This document shows positions 10,741 to 21,107 of a DNA stretch of 64,000 nucleotides, piece by piece; position 1 is the first letter of the stretch; each line of letters begins with the position of its first letter. This stretch comes from Taxillus chinensis. Lineage: Eukaryota > Streptophyta > Magnoliopsida > Santalales > Loranthaceae. The notes beneath the pieces are model-generated. The model had not been told where the DNA came from. It ran no database searches and saw only the letters and a program-made list of their open reading frames with translations. Where the stretch lies: positions 18,714,986 through 18,778,985 of the forward strand of contig CM042088.1 of NCBI GenBank assembly GCA_023512835.1, given 5' to 3'. The position numbers were made by a program, and so were the translations under genes.

Positions 10741-11930
10741 ATGGCCGAAGAAAGCAGCATGCTATTCAACACTCGCCTTAACTCCGGAGGTGCACAAGAG
10801 CCCCTTCCAAATCGAAGCAGCAGTGAAAATGTCGATCCACCTGAACCTGCTGCTGCCGCTGCTTCACAACCACGGAGTTCTGGCTTCACTCTGACAAAGC
10901 CACCCAAATTCACACCTGAGCTTTTCTCCCAGTGGAAAGCTCGCATGAGAATGTTCATGGTCTGCCATAATCATCTCATGTGGCCATGTCTTCATCAGGA
11001 GATACCCACTCCGATGACTATCGGAGAACATGGAGTTAGAAGAACAAAGACTGATGCCGTACTCACCAATGATGAAAGAGCCTGGCAGTGTGCCAACGAA
11101 AAGACCTGGCATATGTTACATCGTCTTTGGATTCCGAAGCTTTCACGGACGTCCAGGGTTGCACAACAGCGAAAGCTATTTGGGATAAACTGATAATCCT
11201 CTATGAGGGAAGTCAGTCCCAAATGCAGAACGTTATCTGTACTCTCAGGCAGAACTTTGAGAGCTTCAATCACAAACCGGGCGAATCACTCGACAGCATC
11301 TATCAGAGATTTGGCAAGCTCATCCTTGAGCTGAAAACTGTCAATGCGCATTATTCTCAATCTCAAATCAATGACAAGTTCTTTCGCTCCTTGCCGGATC
11401 GCTACTACTCCAAACAACTCCAGATGCAATCCGACAAGAACTGGCAGTATGTTCCCCTTGAAGAACTATATGGAGAGCTACGGACTCATGAGGTTAGGTT
11501 TAAATACTCTGACCGGGACGAGAAAATAGCTCAGAAAGAAAAGGGGGTAGCTCTCAAAGCTATGGAATGTCTCAGCATACTGAGGAATGATGATACGGAC
11601 GAGTTCGAGAATTCTGACTCTGACGAGGAGGAGGAAATAGCTCTCCTTGTCAAATCCTTTGAGCGATTCCTACGGAAAAGCAGAAAAGGATTCAGGAGAC
11701 GCTCCTCATCATCTTTCTGAAGGAAGGAGCGACCGGAGTCCAGTTCCCAGGAATGCTACAACTGTGGAAAAACCAGTCACTAGGCCAAGGACTGCAAACC
11801 CAAATCTAAAGTGGCCGAGAAAAGTGACAAGGTAACTCCTTGCCGCTCCACCTCAGACAATAGCAAGAACAAGAGGAAGGCATTCGTCACAAATACGTCA
11901 GTGGCTCGGAAGAAGAGGAGGAATCCTCGG
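10741..11930 (+). pseudogene. gag: Ty1/copia gag, N-terminal capsid and zinc knuckle
   Basis: The start MAEESSMLFNTRL at 10741 lies 48 bases past the primer site. It is followed by a Ser/Pro/Ala-rich stretch, the capsid start (SGFTLTKPPKFTPELFSQW, then MRMFMVCHN), and the UBN2-type region (AIWDKLIILYEGSQ, ESLDSIYQRFGKL, FFRSLPDRYY, DKNWQYVPLEEL). An acidic tail and a CX2CX4H zinc knuckle (CYNCGKTSH) end the segment. A frameshift near 11100 separates the first two parts. An in-frame TGA at 11718-11720 and a TAG at 11781-11783 (the Trp of the usual GHWAKDC) break the rest. The order matches the minus-strand copy at 523-2624. Confidence 0.9.
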
Positions 11931-13039
11931 ATGATGAGCTAACTCCCAAGCCAAATGTCTGCCTCATGGCAAATTCTGAGGTACCATCGATCTCTGAGCT
12001 CATGAGTAAATTAGAATCTCTTATTATTGAACGTGATCATGAAAAGAATGAGAGAGTAATAATTACACAAATGTACAAAGATATGGAAAGTCAGAATAAA
12101 CGTCTTGAGATTACTGTTGCTAGATTAGAAAAGGACATAACTGACTTCAGGAGCAAAGAGGCTTGGTATCATGATCTAAGAGCTGAAAATCACCTGCTAA
12201 ATACCAACCTAAGTAGCCTAAAAGTTATTGTGAAGCGACTCGAAAATGAACTAGAACAGGAAAAGGAAATAAATCCTAAGTGGCTAAAATCCAGAGAAAT
12301 AGCCTCTACCTTTAGGACTGATCCTAACAACATCCGAGTCAAACCTGGCCTAGGCTCCGAACTACCGACCTCCACACAGACTACTGAGTGTCCTCCAGAT
12401 TTCATTCCGAAACTAACCAAACTTTATCTTGTTAGTACATCTAAACCGTTGGATGGTTTCATTTCAGGTGGCACCATAGTCTATGATTGTGGAACGGAGG
12501 CTATTACTGTAGTTCCCGAAGCAGTAGCACCTGTAACTAATGATGAAGGGAAGGCTGCTGCAGTTCAAGCCAAAACTGTAGCACCCAAAAAGAAAGGAAA
12601 GGCTAAGGCTGACGCATCTAGGGCCAAGAGCGCGTCACCCAAACGCAATGGACTAGGCCATAGGGAACAGAGTAGAACGTCTGTAAAATCTAAGAGACCT
12701 GTATCCCCTGTTTGTACTCTGCATTATAGTTTCTGTTCCATCTATAGGGAAATAGGTCATTATCACTATAAATGTTGGAGTTTATCTAATAACTGGCTTT
12801 GTAATCAAGTTCGTATTAATAAAGATCAGTTCATCAAAAAGGGTTCTTCGTGCAAAACAAAATCTAAATCTCATAAGAGTGTCTCTCCCAAGAAAACCCA
12901 AGTAAAAGAAGTAGCAGAAACTAACAAATTAAAGTCAACCTGGAAAGCTGAAATTCCTAGCAAAGTCAAATTCGGAAATGATGACACTACTGCTGTTCTT
13001 TCTAACCGCCCGAAACAAGTTTGGGCACCAAAAGTGTAA
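11931..13039 (+). pseudogene. gag: Ty1/copia Gag C-terminal region with coiled-coil segment
   Basis: The open frame starts upstream of the internal MANSEV Met (11966): the preceding codons read SGSEEEEESSDDEL, so this continues the polyprotein rather than starting a new protein. Residues about 10-110 are rich in Glu, Lys and Leu with heptad-like spacing (MSKLESLIIERDHEKNER, RLEITVARLEKDI) and are likely coiled coil. Then come GGTIVYDCGTEA, a Lys/Ala-rich basic stretch, and a second knuckle-like motif GHYHYKC. It ends in TAA at 13039. Extended Gag with a coiled coil is a trait of sirevirus Gag. Confidence 0.8.
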
Positions 13040-13072
13040 ACTGTTGTCTTTCAGGAGCATCTCTGGAATGCA

Positions 13073-13486
13073 TTGCTGGATCACTTGAAGTTAAAGATCA
13101 ATCAAAGCAAGTGGATCCTCGATAATGGATGCTCCAGACATATGACGGGTGATCAGACGCTATTTGTTGAAGTTAATGACAAACGAGGTCCATCCGTTTC
13201 ATATGGTGACAACAACAAAGGTAAGACTGTTGGGTATGGCACTTTAACCAACGGCTGTGTATCAATCACTAGAGTTGCACTAGTCGAAGGTTTGAAGCAT
13301 AATTTGCTAAGTGTCAGTAATTTATGTGACAAAGGATTTACTGTTTCCTTTATGTCCAACACCTGCACAGTAAGGGAAAACCTATATGGAGATGTTAAGT
13401 TATCCGAATCAAGAGATGGGGATATATACTCTGTGGTCTTAAGAAATAATTCTTCGACCCCTATATGCTTCCTCACTACAGCCTAA
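13073..13486 (+). pseudogene. pol: Ty1/copia protease, truncated
   Basis: The copia aspartic protease motif is visible as WILDNGCSRHMTGD, followed by VSYGDNNKGKTVGYGTL, VEGLKHNLLSVSNLCDKGF and the start of the GAG pre-integrase region. The catalytic DSG triad is DNG here (codons 13121-13129). The frame stops at 13484-13486, where copia sequence ends and a truncated Tekay-type LTR begins at 13487. Everything downstream in pol is lost from this copy. Confidence 0.9.
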
Positions 13487-13762
13487 ATTTGGGATTTGAG
13501 GCCCTGAGGGGTATTTTTGGGATTTCACAAATAATTTTATATTCCCTTTTAAATTACCTGGGTTTGTATTTTGAGCTTTGGGCCTCCCTTCAAGGGAAAG
13601 ACCCAATATGAGAGAGAGTGGGCTGTTTTGCCTTTCTTCTTGGGTTTACTTAACCATTGGGCTGCACTTGGTCTTGGGCTTCTATTAAAAACAAAATAAA
13701 AAGAAATAAAATAGGAAAAAAAAAGGGAGAAACCAAACCCTACTGATTGTTGGCAGCCGGCC

Positions 13763-13794
<32 letters not shown>

Positions 13795-15640
13795 TCTGCA
13801 AATTCCGGCCAAGGGAAAGGGGCCTGAGGCCTGAGGAAGAGAAGGAGAAGACGATCCGGAGGCTGGAAGGGAGATTTCCAACAATCAAGGATCTTTTTTG
13901 GTGGCTGGAAGCTAATTCCTGGAAAAATTCTTTTTCTGCAATACGAGGTAGGGATTTCAAGTTTTTCTCTAATTGCCGTCTCTCTCTTACAGATTTCTAG
14001 AATAAAATTTATGTGATGATCTGGGATGTTGAGAAGGGACCTTTTATATATATATTGAGTTTCTAAATTCTACCTTGAGCCTATGGATGATCTGGGGTTT
14101 TTGTCTGAGTTTTCTAAATTTCTGAATTTCCGTGTGAGATTATTTATACTTTTGGGTTAGGGGTCATTTGTATACCCATTGTCTTGGGATTATGTAGATG
14201 AAAAGTTTTGGGAAAACCCTGTATTTGGCTTGGCTAAGGCCTCTGGTATTGGGAAATCAAATGAGAGTGAGGCCAGAGTTGGATTTAGACCCGGTTTATG
14301 GGGTTAGAACCTCAATAACTTCTAAACTAAGACGAATTTGAGGTTGGTTCTTTAGGGAAAAATGATTAGAATGATAAAAGGGAGGTTCTGGAACCTGCAC
14401 GTGAGAAAGCCTTTTTCACTTGCAGATTCATTCTTGCTCCAAATAGCCCCAAATTTTAGGTGGAGCTTCCTTAGAGGCATATGAGTTGAATACCTCTGCA
14501 CATGAAAATGACCTTTTCACGTGCAACCTTGTTTTTGGCTAAAAATCGTCCCTGAACCTTCTGGGATGGTTAGAATGATGTTTGGAGTTAATTTGCCTCT
14601 GCACGTGACAATAGGTTGTCACGTGCAGCTTGTTTTGGGCTCCCCTTGAGGTGGATAAGCTTCCTTTGAAAGGTTGTTGATGATCCAGACTATGAGAGTG
14701 AGAAATGAGTGGACTTTAGGGACCATGAGGAGTTAGGTGATGTTATATGTAATGATTTCATTGTTCTGAGACTATCTGTTGTTTTACATTCTAAGTTGAG
14801 TTTTTGTATGCTAAATGAGTTGCATGTTTGTACTGTGTTTGTTGGGTTATGTTTATTGAGTTGTATATGTTGAAATGTGTATGTTGAGGACCCCAGAAAT
14901 GCGGGGAGTTGAGATAAGAACCCCGAAATGCGGGGAATTGAGCTGAGTATGGGACAGTCATTATACTTTACCTCTTGAGATGAGATTCACATTTGCCTGG
15001 TGTGGCATGTCACGTCGCCGTGGTGGCGGGGTGTCCTCTGCCCTCCTGTGTAGGCAGAGGTATGAGGCGTGTTTACTGGGTGATGATTATTGTTTTAGCT
15101 TAGGTCACTACACGAGCACATGCATCCACTTGACATCCATAGTTTTAGAGTGGGACGGGATTGGGGAGACTTGATCCCTGCGAGGCGTGGTGTGCTCACC
15201 CCTCCTATGAACTGTTCTTTGTAGGACCTAGCAGGCGATAGGCGGAAGAGCTGAGTGGTAGGCCGCTGGGGCTGTATGACCTTATATATATATACATTTG
15301 GTTATTTCGTTGTAATTGAGATTCTGTTTGCTTGAACTGTGTACCCTGGTTTTATTATTGGGAGCTTGTTCCCTAGTGGGTTGTAAAAGAGCTTGAAACC
15401 TCTGAGCAATGTAATTGATGTTTTGGGTTGTGAATACCGTATGTATGTATATTGTGGTGGTGTGGTTGGCATGGAAACAGGTACATGCCCCTTGGCATGT
15501 TGACATGTGGTACAGGGATAGGACAGCACCCGCGGTAGGTGTCCTCACTTTGGTGTTTACACCGAACCCTTGACCCTTCGGGTGCGGGCATGGGCAGTCA
15601 TTACCCATTTCTAAAGGGGAAGGAAATTTGGGGCGTGACA
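13487..15640 (+). repeat. 5' LTR (truncated) of the plus-strand Tekay-type element
   Basis: Starts at ATTTGGGATTTGAGG, which corresponds to 21231 in the 3' LTR, and ends GGGGCGTGACA at 15640. It carries a GA microsatellite (13767-13790), three G-box hairpins (14396-14424, 14497-14524, 14599-14627), a two-copy repeat with the word ATGCGGGGA (14885-14940), and a block conserved in other Tekay LTRs (15164-15210: GGGGAGACTTGATCCCT, then GCTCACCCCTCCT). Short open frames in this interval are not genes. Confidence 0.9.
14396..14627. promoter_or_regulatory. Three G-box hairpins in the LTR
   Basis: Inverted repeats with a CACGTG-type core in at least one arm: TGCACGTGAG / TTCACTTGCA (14396-14424), TGCACATGAA / TTCACGTGCA (14497-14524), and CTGCACGTGACA / TGTCACGTGCAG (14599-14627). 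The third is perfect with a 5-bp loop. Counterparts in the 3' LTR lie at about 22124-22152, 22226-22254 and 22327-22357. CACGTG is the core recognized by plant bZIP and bHLH factors; function here is inferred. Confidence 0.7.
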
Positions 15641-15643
15641 ATA

Positions 15644-15655
15644 TGGTATCAGAGC
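15644..15655 (+). other. Primer binding site (initiator tRNA-Met)
   Basis: TGGTATCAGAGC lies three bases after the LTR end. The leader between it and the gag start (15656-16145) shows no coding sequence. Confidence 0.93.
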
Positions 15656-16145
15656 CCAAGTTCATGGTCTAGTGGACTTAGGATAGTGGGGAGGGATAAC
15701 TGCTTCTGAGACCCTTAGGAGGCAGTATAGGACACGCCTGATCACCGTGGTTCTATCTGGTTTTCTAGGGTGCACTCAGGGGTAGTTAGACCAAGGAGTA
15801 GGGCATTTGCATTTGGGATGGGGGTGCATACATGCATTGGCATTAGGGCACTAGCTTAATCATAATATGAGTGTCATGATTTAAAATGAGTAACTGATTT
15901 GAAATGAGCATACAATGAATTGAAATGTGAATACTGTGGAATGTGTTGAGACATGCTGATTTGGGGAACTATGATGTGTTGAAAATTTTAAAGTATGAGA
16001 TTGTAATATGTATGTTGAGATCCTGTGAACATGATGTGTATACTTATGAGATGTTATTTGAGTACCTCATGGTCCTAGAGGTGAGGGTGTACTGAGCTTG
16101 AGAGATATTGATTCCAGCTCCACTTGTTTTTGAAATGTGTAGACA

Positions 16146-17610
16146 ATGCCTCCTAGGAGAGTTACCCGGGCTACCCCGTTTGTAGAGGATGAGTCTTCTG
16201 CACGTGCTGGACAAGAGGGAAGGCAGCAAACGGAGGGCGATGATCCCATGGAGCGGATCATGGCCCAAGTTAGGGCCTTGAGTGAAAATGTACAAGGCAT
16301 GCGAGAGGATCTCAGGGGAGAGATCCGAGATGAGATTAGGCGGGAGATGATAGCACAGCAGACAGTGCTACCTTCTCCACCCTGTGAGACAGAGCCTCCA
16401 CGTAGACAAGAGATACCGATGAGACGGGAGGAGGAAGATGTGGTGACCCGGTTCCGGAAGGAACAACCACCAAGGTTCAAGGGAGGAGCTGATCCTCTAG
16501 CGGCAGAGCATTGGTGGCGATAGATTGAGCACGTGTTCTCCTTTCTCCGACCCCGGGAGGAGGATAAAGTGAGGTTAGCGATCGGGCGGTTGGAAGAGGA
16601 AGCCTTAGAGTGGTGGCTCGAAGCATTTCAGGTAGCCAGGACATGCGGACCTTGTCATGGCGGAATTCCTTCAATTGTTCCATGAGGAGTACTTCCCGGA
16701 GTCCTTGCGGTGGCGAAAACGGGAAGAGTTCAGTGGTTTGAAACAAGGATCACGCACTGTGTCTGAGTATGAGCGTGAATTCCGGGGACTGAGCCGGTTT
16801 GCCCCTGAGGCAATCTCTAGAGAGGACCTAAAGGCCCATAAGTTTACCATGGGACTCAGACCTGCCCTGAAGTAGAGGGTGGAGATGCTGCGGCTGAGGA
16901 CCTATGTGGAGGTCATGGAGACAGCTAAGATTGTGGAAAGAGGACTGGAGGAGGGTAAACAGGCTCATCAGGAGCGGCTAGCAGAGAGTACGCGCGATAA
17001 GCAAGGAGACTCAAAGAGATGGAGAGTTGAGCTTGGAGGTGGCAGTTTTCCCAGGGACAAGGGCCAATCACCTATGGCTCCACCAAAGTCCCGTTACTCT
17101 GGAGGACCAGGGAACTCAGCTGGAGGTTTCCCACGTGAGTGTACTTGTTGTGGCCAAAATGGACACATGAAACGTGAGTGTCCCAAGCAGCACCTGCAGT
17201 GCCATAGCTGTGGGAAGACAGGACACCTTAGTACGGTGTGTTTCAGTAAGGGGAACAGCCGGGGCGCTGGTGGATTCGCATCAGGAGGGAGGAGTGAGAC
17301 CCACTTTTGGGCCCCAACTCTGAGGCCATCACGTTCATGGCAGGCGAGTCAGGCTGGTGCTACACATGCAAGGCCACAGGGAGAGAAGCAACCACAAGGC
17401 GGTTCAGAGAATCGTCCAAGTGGACATCCGACAGGGATCAAAGGACAAACAGGAGAGGCTAGTAGCAGGGGCAAGCCATGGCGAGTATTCGCGCTCACTT
17501 CAACACCACCCGAGCGGGAGGAGTTGCCACCATCCTCCGAGGAAGGCGGCCGAGCTTCGGTGGTTCGAGGTACTGTTTTGATATCTCGCACTATAGTTGC
17601 TTGTCTTGTT
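16146..17610 (+). pseudogene. gag: Tekay-type gag with two zinc knuckles
   Basis: Begins MPPRRVTRATPFVEDE at 16146, matching the starts of the two minus-strand Tekay elements. The retrotransposon gag domain follows (PRFKGGADPLAAEHW, EFLQLFHEEYFPES, EYEREFRGLSRFAPE, TMGLRPAL), then two CCHC knuckles (CTCCGQNGHMKREC and CHSCGKTGHLSTVC), separated by a few residues. Breaks: a TAG at 16521-16523 and another at 16873-16875, each where the sister elements have Gln (CAG), and a frameshift around 16615-16650. Gag would form the particle and package RNA. Confidence 0.9.
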
Positions 17611-19453
17611 TGATACCAGAGCTTCGTGCTCTTTGATTGCTAAGTCCTTGGTTGAGAGCCTTGGACTTGATTGTGTGAGGGCAATAAGCCCCCGAGTGTT
17701 GAGTCACCTGTGGGAGGTGCATCGACAATAAACCGAGTGTGTCGTGAGTGTATGCTTACGATAGGAGATGTTGAGGTCACATTTGATTTGTATGTGATGC
17801 CCATGAGGACCTTTGATTTGATTTTAGGGATGGACTGGTTAATGGCCTTCCAGGCTAAGATTGATTGTTATAGGCGGCGGGTGTCATTTATTTCACCCAC
17901 AGGATTACCCTGTACCCTAGTGGGGGAATGGGATGAGAATGCCGGGAGGGCTGGACTGACGAGAGAGCTATGGGGTAATGTTACCCATAGACTTGCTACA
18001 CTTACTTTTGAGGAGGAAGGTAATATTGAAAAACTAGCATGGCCAGTTGTTGTTAAGAATTTTCAGGATGTGTTTCCTGGGGAGTTACTGGAGTTGCCTC
18101 CACACAGGAGTGTTGAGTTCACAATCGAGTTATTGCCAGGAGTGGGACCTATCTCACAAGTGGCATACCGGATGGGGCCTGCCGAGTTGAGGGAGCTTCA
18201 AAAGCAAATAAAGGAGCTGGGAGATAAAAGTTTCATTCGCCCAAGTACATCACCTTGGGGTGCACCAGTCTTGTTTGCTAAAAAGGCAGACGGTTCACTA
18301 CGACTCTGCATTGATTATCGAAAGCTGAACCAAGTGACGGTAAAGAACAAATACCCTTTGCCGAGAATTGATGATCTGTTTGACCAGCTGAGTGGGGCAC
18401 AGTGGTTTTCAAAGATTGACTTGCGCTCTGGGTATCATCAGGTGAGGGTCAGGAGCGAGGATATTCCTAAGACTGCTTTCAGGTGTAGATATGGGCACTA
18501 TGAGTGGTTAGTGATGCCTTTTGGGCTCACGAACGCACCGGCAGTGTTCATGCACCTGATGAATCAGGTATTTGCCCCGTACCTAGATTCCTTTGTGGTG
18601 GTATTTATTGATGATATCCTTGTATACTCAAGGACCCGAGAGGAGCATGAGGAGCATTTGACTGTGGTGTTACAGACGCTCCAAGACCACCAGTTGTATG
18701 CTAAATTCAGCAAGTGCAACTTCTGGACGCAAGAGGTATATTTCCTTGGGCATGTGGTATCTGCCGAGGGAGTTAGAGTGGACCCAACCAAGATTGAATC
18801 TGTATCATCTTGGAAAAGGCCCACGAATGTTTTTGAGATCCGTAGTTTCTTGGGTCTGGCAGGATATTACAGGCGTTTCGTGGAAGGGTTCTCTCGGTTA
18901 GTAGCACCGATGACAGCCCTGACCCGAAAAGGAGTTAAATTTGAGTGGACAGACAAGTGTCAGCGAGCTTTTGAGGAATTGAAGACTCGTTTGACTACTG
19001 CACCAATTTTGAGTCTACCATGGGATGGAGTGCCTTACGAAGTGTATTGTGATGCATCCCGCATTGGATTGGGGTGTGTTCTGATGCAGGAACACAAAGT
19101 CATAGCTTATGGCTCACGACAGCTTAAGCCCCATGAGCAGAATTACCCAACGCATGATCTGGAATTAGCGGCGATTATCTTTGCCTTGAAGTCATGGCAA
19201 CATTACCTCTGGGGAGAAATTTGTGGTATACACCGACCACAAAAGCCTACAGTATATCTTCACCCAGAGGGATCTGAATTTGAGACAGAGGAGATGGGTG
19301 GAGTACTTGCAGATGTTTGACTTTACACTCTCCTACACACCTGGAAAGGGGAATGTGGTTACAGATGCACTAAGTAGGAAGGGAAAAGCTGAGGTTTCCA
19401 TGAGAGAATGGAAAATGATGGAACAGTTAGCGGTCTTTGCAGTGCAGCCCTGA
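17611..19453 (+). pseudogene. pol: Tekay-type protease, RT and RNase H
   Basis: The protease starts in a shifted frame at about 17608 and reads LFDTRASCS: the catalytic DTG triad is DTR (codons 17612-17620). Later comes [10 protein letters not shown]. The RT runs through [59 protein letters not shown], and the catalytic [10 protein letters not shown], which is intact. RNase H shows [11 protein letters not shown] and, after a one-base frameshift near 19213, [12 protein letters not shown] and NVVTDALSRK. The TGA at 19453 ends this part. The open RT stretch at 17671-19320 is the best preserved part of this copy. Confidence 0.92.
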
Positions 19454-20940
19454 TTTTAGTAGTGGGGAAGCGATCCTATGTTCTATTGCTGTAATGCCAG
19501 AGTTATACCATCGTGTCCGTGAGGGACAGTTGGGGGACGTGGACTGTTAAGTGATCCGGGCCCAGATAGAGGCCGGTGAACTGTCTGGGGAATGGACAGA
19601 AGGGACTGAACATGAGCTGAGATTTCAGGGGCGCTTGATAGTACCGTCCTCCTTACGCGAGGATGTGATGAGGGAGTTTCATCATTCCCGTTTGGCTGTG
19701 CATCCAGGAGGGACTAAGATGTATCATGCCGTGCGAGCACAGTTCTGGTGGCCAAGACTGAAGAGGTGTATAGCTGAGTTTGTTTCTAGGTGCCTTACTT
19801 GTCAACAAGTAAAGGCAGAGCACCAACGACCCTTTGGTCGATTCTGACCATTGCCTGTGGCTGAGTGGAAGTGGGAGCATATTACCATGGATTTTGTGAC
19901 AGGACTTCCTACCACTTCTGGGAGGAAGGATATGATTTGGGTCATTGTAGACCGATTGACTAAATCCGCCCATTTCTTGGCTATTCGGGAGCGAGACTCC
20001 ATTGGAACATTGAGCTAGCTGTATGTTGATGAGATTGTGCGATTGCATGGAGTGCCTTTGTCTATCGTTTCAGACAGAGATGCACGATTCACTTCTCGGT
20101 TTTGGAGTGGTTTGCAAGAGGCATTGGGGACGCGACTTAATTTGAGTACTGCTTTCCATCCTGAGACTGATGGTCAGTCAGAGAGGACCATTCAAACGTT
20201 GGAAGACCTGTTAAGAGCTTGTGTGCTTGATTTTGGGGATCATGGGCTTCTCACCTTCCTTTGGTAGAGTTTGCCTATAATAATAGTTACCAAGCTTCTA
20301 TTGGGATGGCCCCGTTTGACGCATTGTATGGCAGACCTTGCCGATCTCCTTTATGTTGGGCAGAAGCTGGAGAGGCAGCTATGTTGGGACCTCAATTGGT
20401 CCAAGAGGCCACGGCAAAAGTCCAACTGATTAGGCAGCGCCTTCTTATGGCCCAGAGTAGACAAAAGTCTTATGCCGATCGCCGACGCAGACCACTGGAG
20501 TTTTTGGTTGGAGACCACGTGTTTCTTCGTGTTTCTCCACGGAGGGGGCATAAGAGATTTGGAAAGGGATCCAAGTTATCTCCACGATACATTGGACCGT
20601 TCGAGATTTTGAGTAGAGTTGGACCCGTCGCTTATAGGTTGGCATTACCTCCCAGTTTGAGCAGAGTTCATGATGTCTTCCATGTATCCCGATTGCAGGA
20701 AATACCATCCAGGATCCCACACATGTCTTGGATTGGAGTACCTTGGATATTGGGGGGGACGTGACGATTGTTGAGGCACCAATCCGTATTTTGGATAGGC
20801 GCGTGAAGCCGCCTACGAGGTAAGACTATTCCGTTGGTTCGGGTGTTGTGGAAACACCGCAAGTATGGGGGGAAGAGACTTGGGAACGTGAGGCTGAGAT
20901 GCGTGCTCACTACCCTGACCTGTTCGAGGACGAACAACCT
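19454..20940 (+). pseudogene. pol: Tekay-type integrase and degenerate chromodomain tail
   Basis: The HHCC zinc-binding domain is visible (FHHSRLAVHPGGTKMY, then CLTCQQVKAEHQRP). The DDE core shows the first Asp in ITMDFVTGLP, the second in [12 protein letters not shown], and the Glu in [12 protein letters not shown]. After a frameshift near 20240 come [41 protein letters not shown] and SRVHDVFHVSRL. The chromodomain-like end is scrambled by further indels (20700-20930), although single words ([20 protein letters not shown]) are still readable. Extra stops lie near 19548, 19845 and 20016. Confidence 0.88.
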
Positions 20941-21107
20941 TGAAGGGGGGGAGGAAGGCAAACATCAACATAGTCAGGTACTTGCCCAACTGGTTGTTTG
21001 ATGCGTGTATTGATTTGTGTTAGTGGTCTATTCATTCGTTATGGTTGTTGTTTCCTTTCATTCTGCATTTTCTTTTCGAGGACGAAAAGTCTTTAAGGAG
21101 GAGAGGA
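20941..21107 (+). other. 3' untranslated region and polypurine tract
   Basis: There is no coding sequence. The polypurine tract AAGGAGGAGAGGA (21095-21107) directly abuts the 3' LTR start TGTAAGGACCCG at 21108. The block TTTTCGAGGACGAAAAG just before it is conserved in the other Tekay elements (on the complement near 38330 and 44990). Confidence 0.85.

Noticed and set aside
13767..13790. GA microsatellite as an independent feature of interest
   Set aside because: GA/CT runs occur in the leader of nearly all these LTRs (37883, 44398, 51640, 54637) and are common near plant transcription starts.
15644..15655. tRNA gene fragment
   Set aside because: Only the 12-base complement of the tRNA-Met 3' end is present, in the position of a primer binding site.
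15282..15665. Minus-strand ORFs of 72-127 codons, repeated at 23012-23344
   Set aside because: They lie antisense in the two LTR copies, have no domain and are present twice only because the LTR is duplicated.
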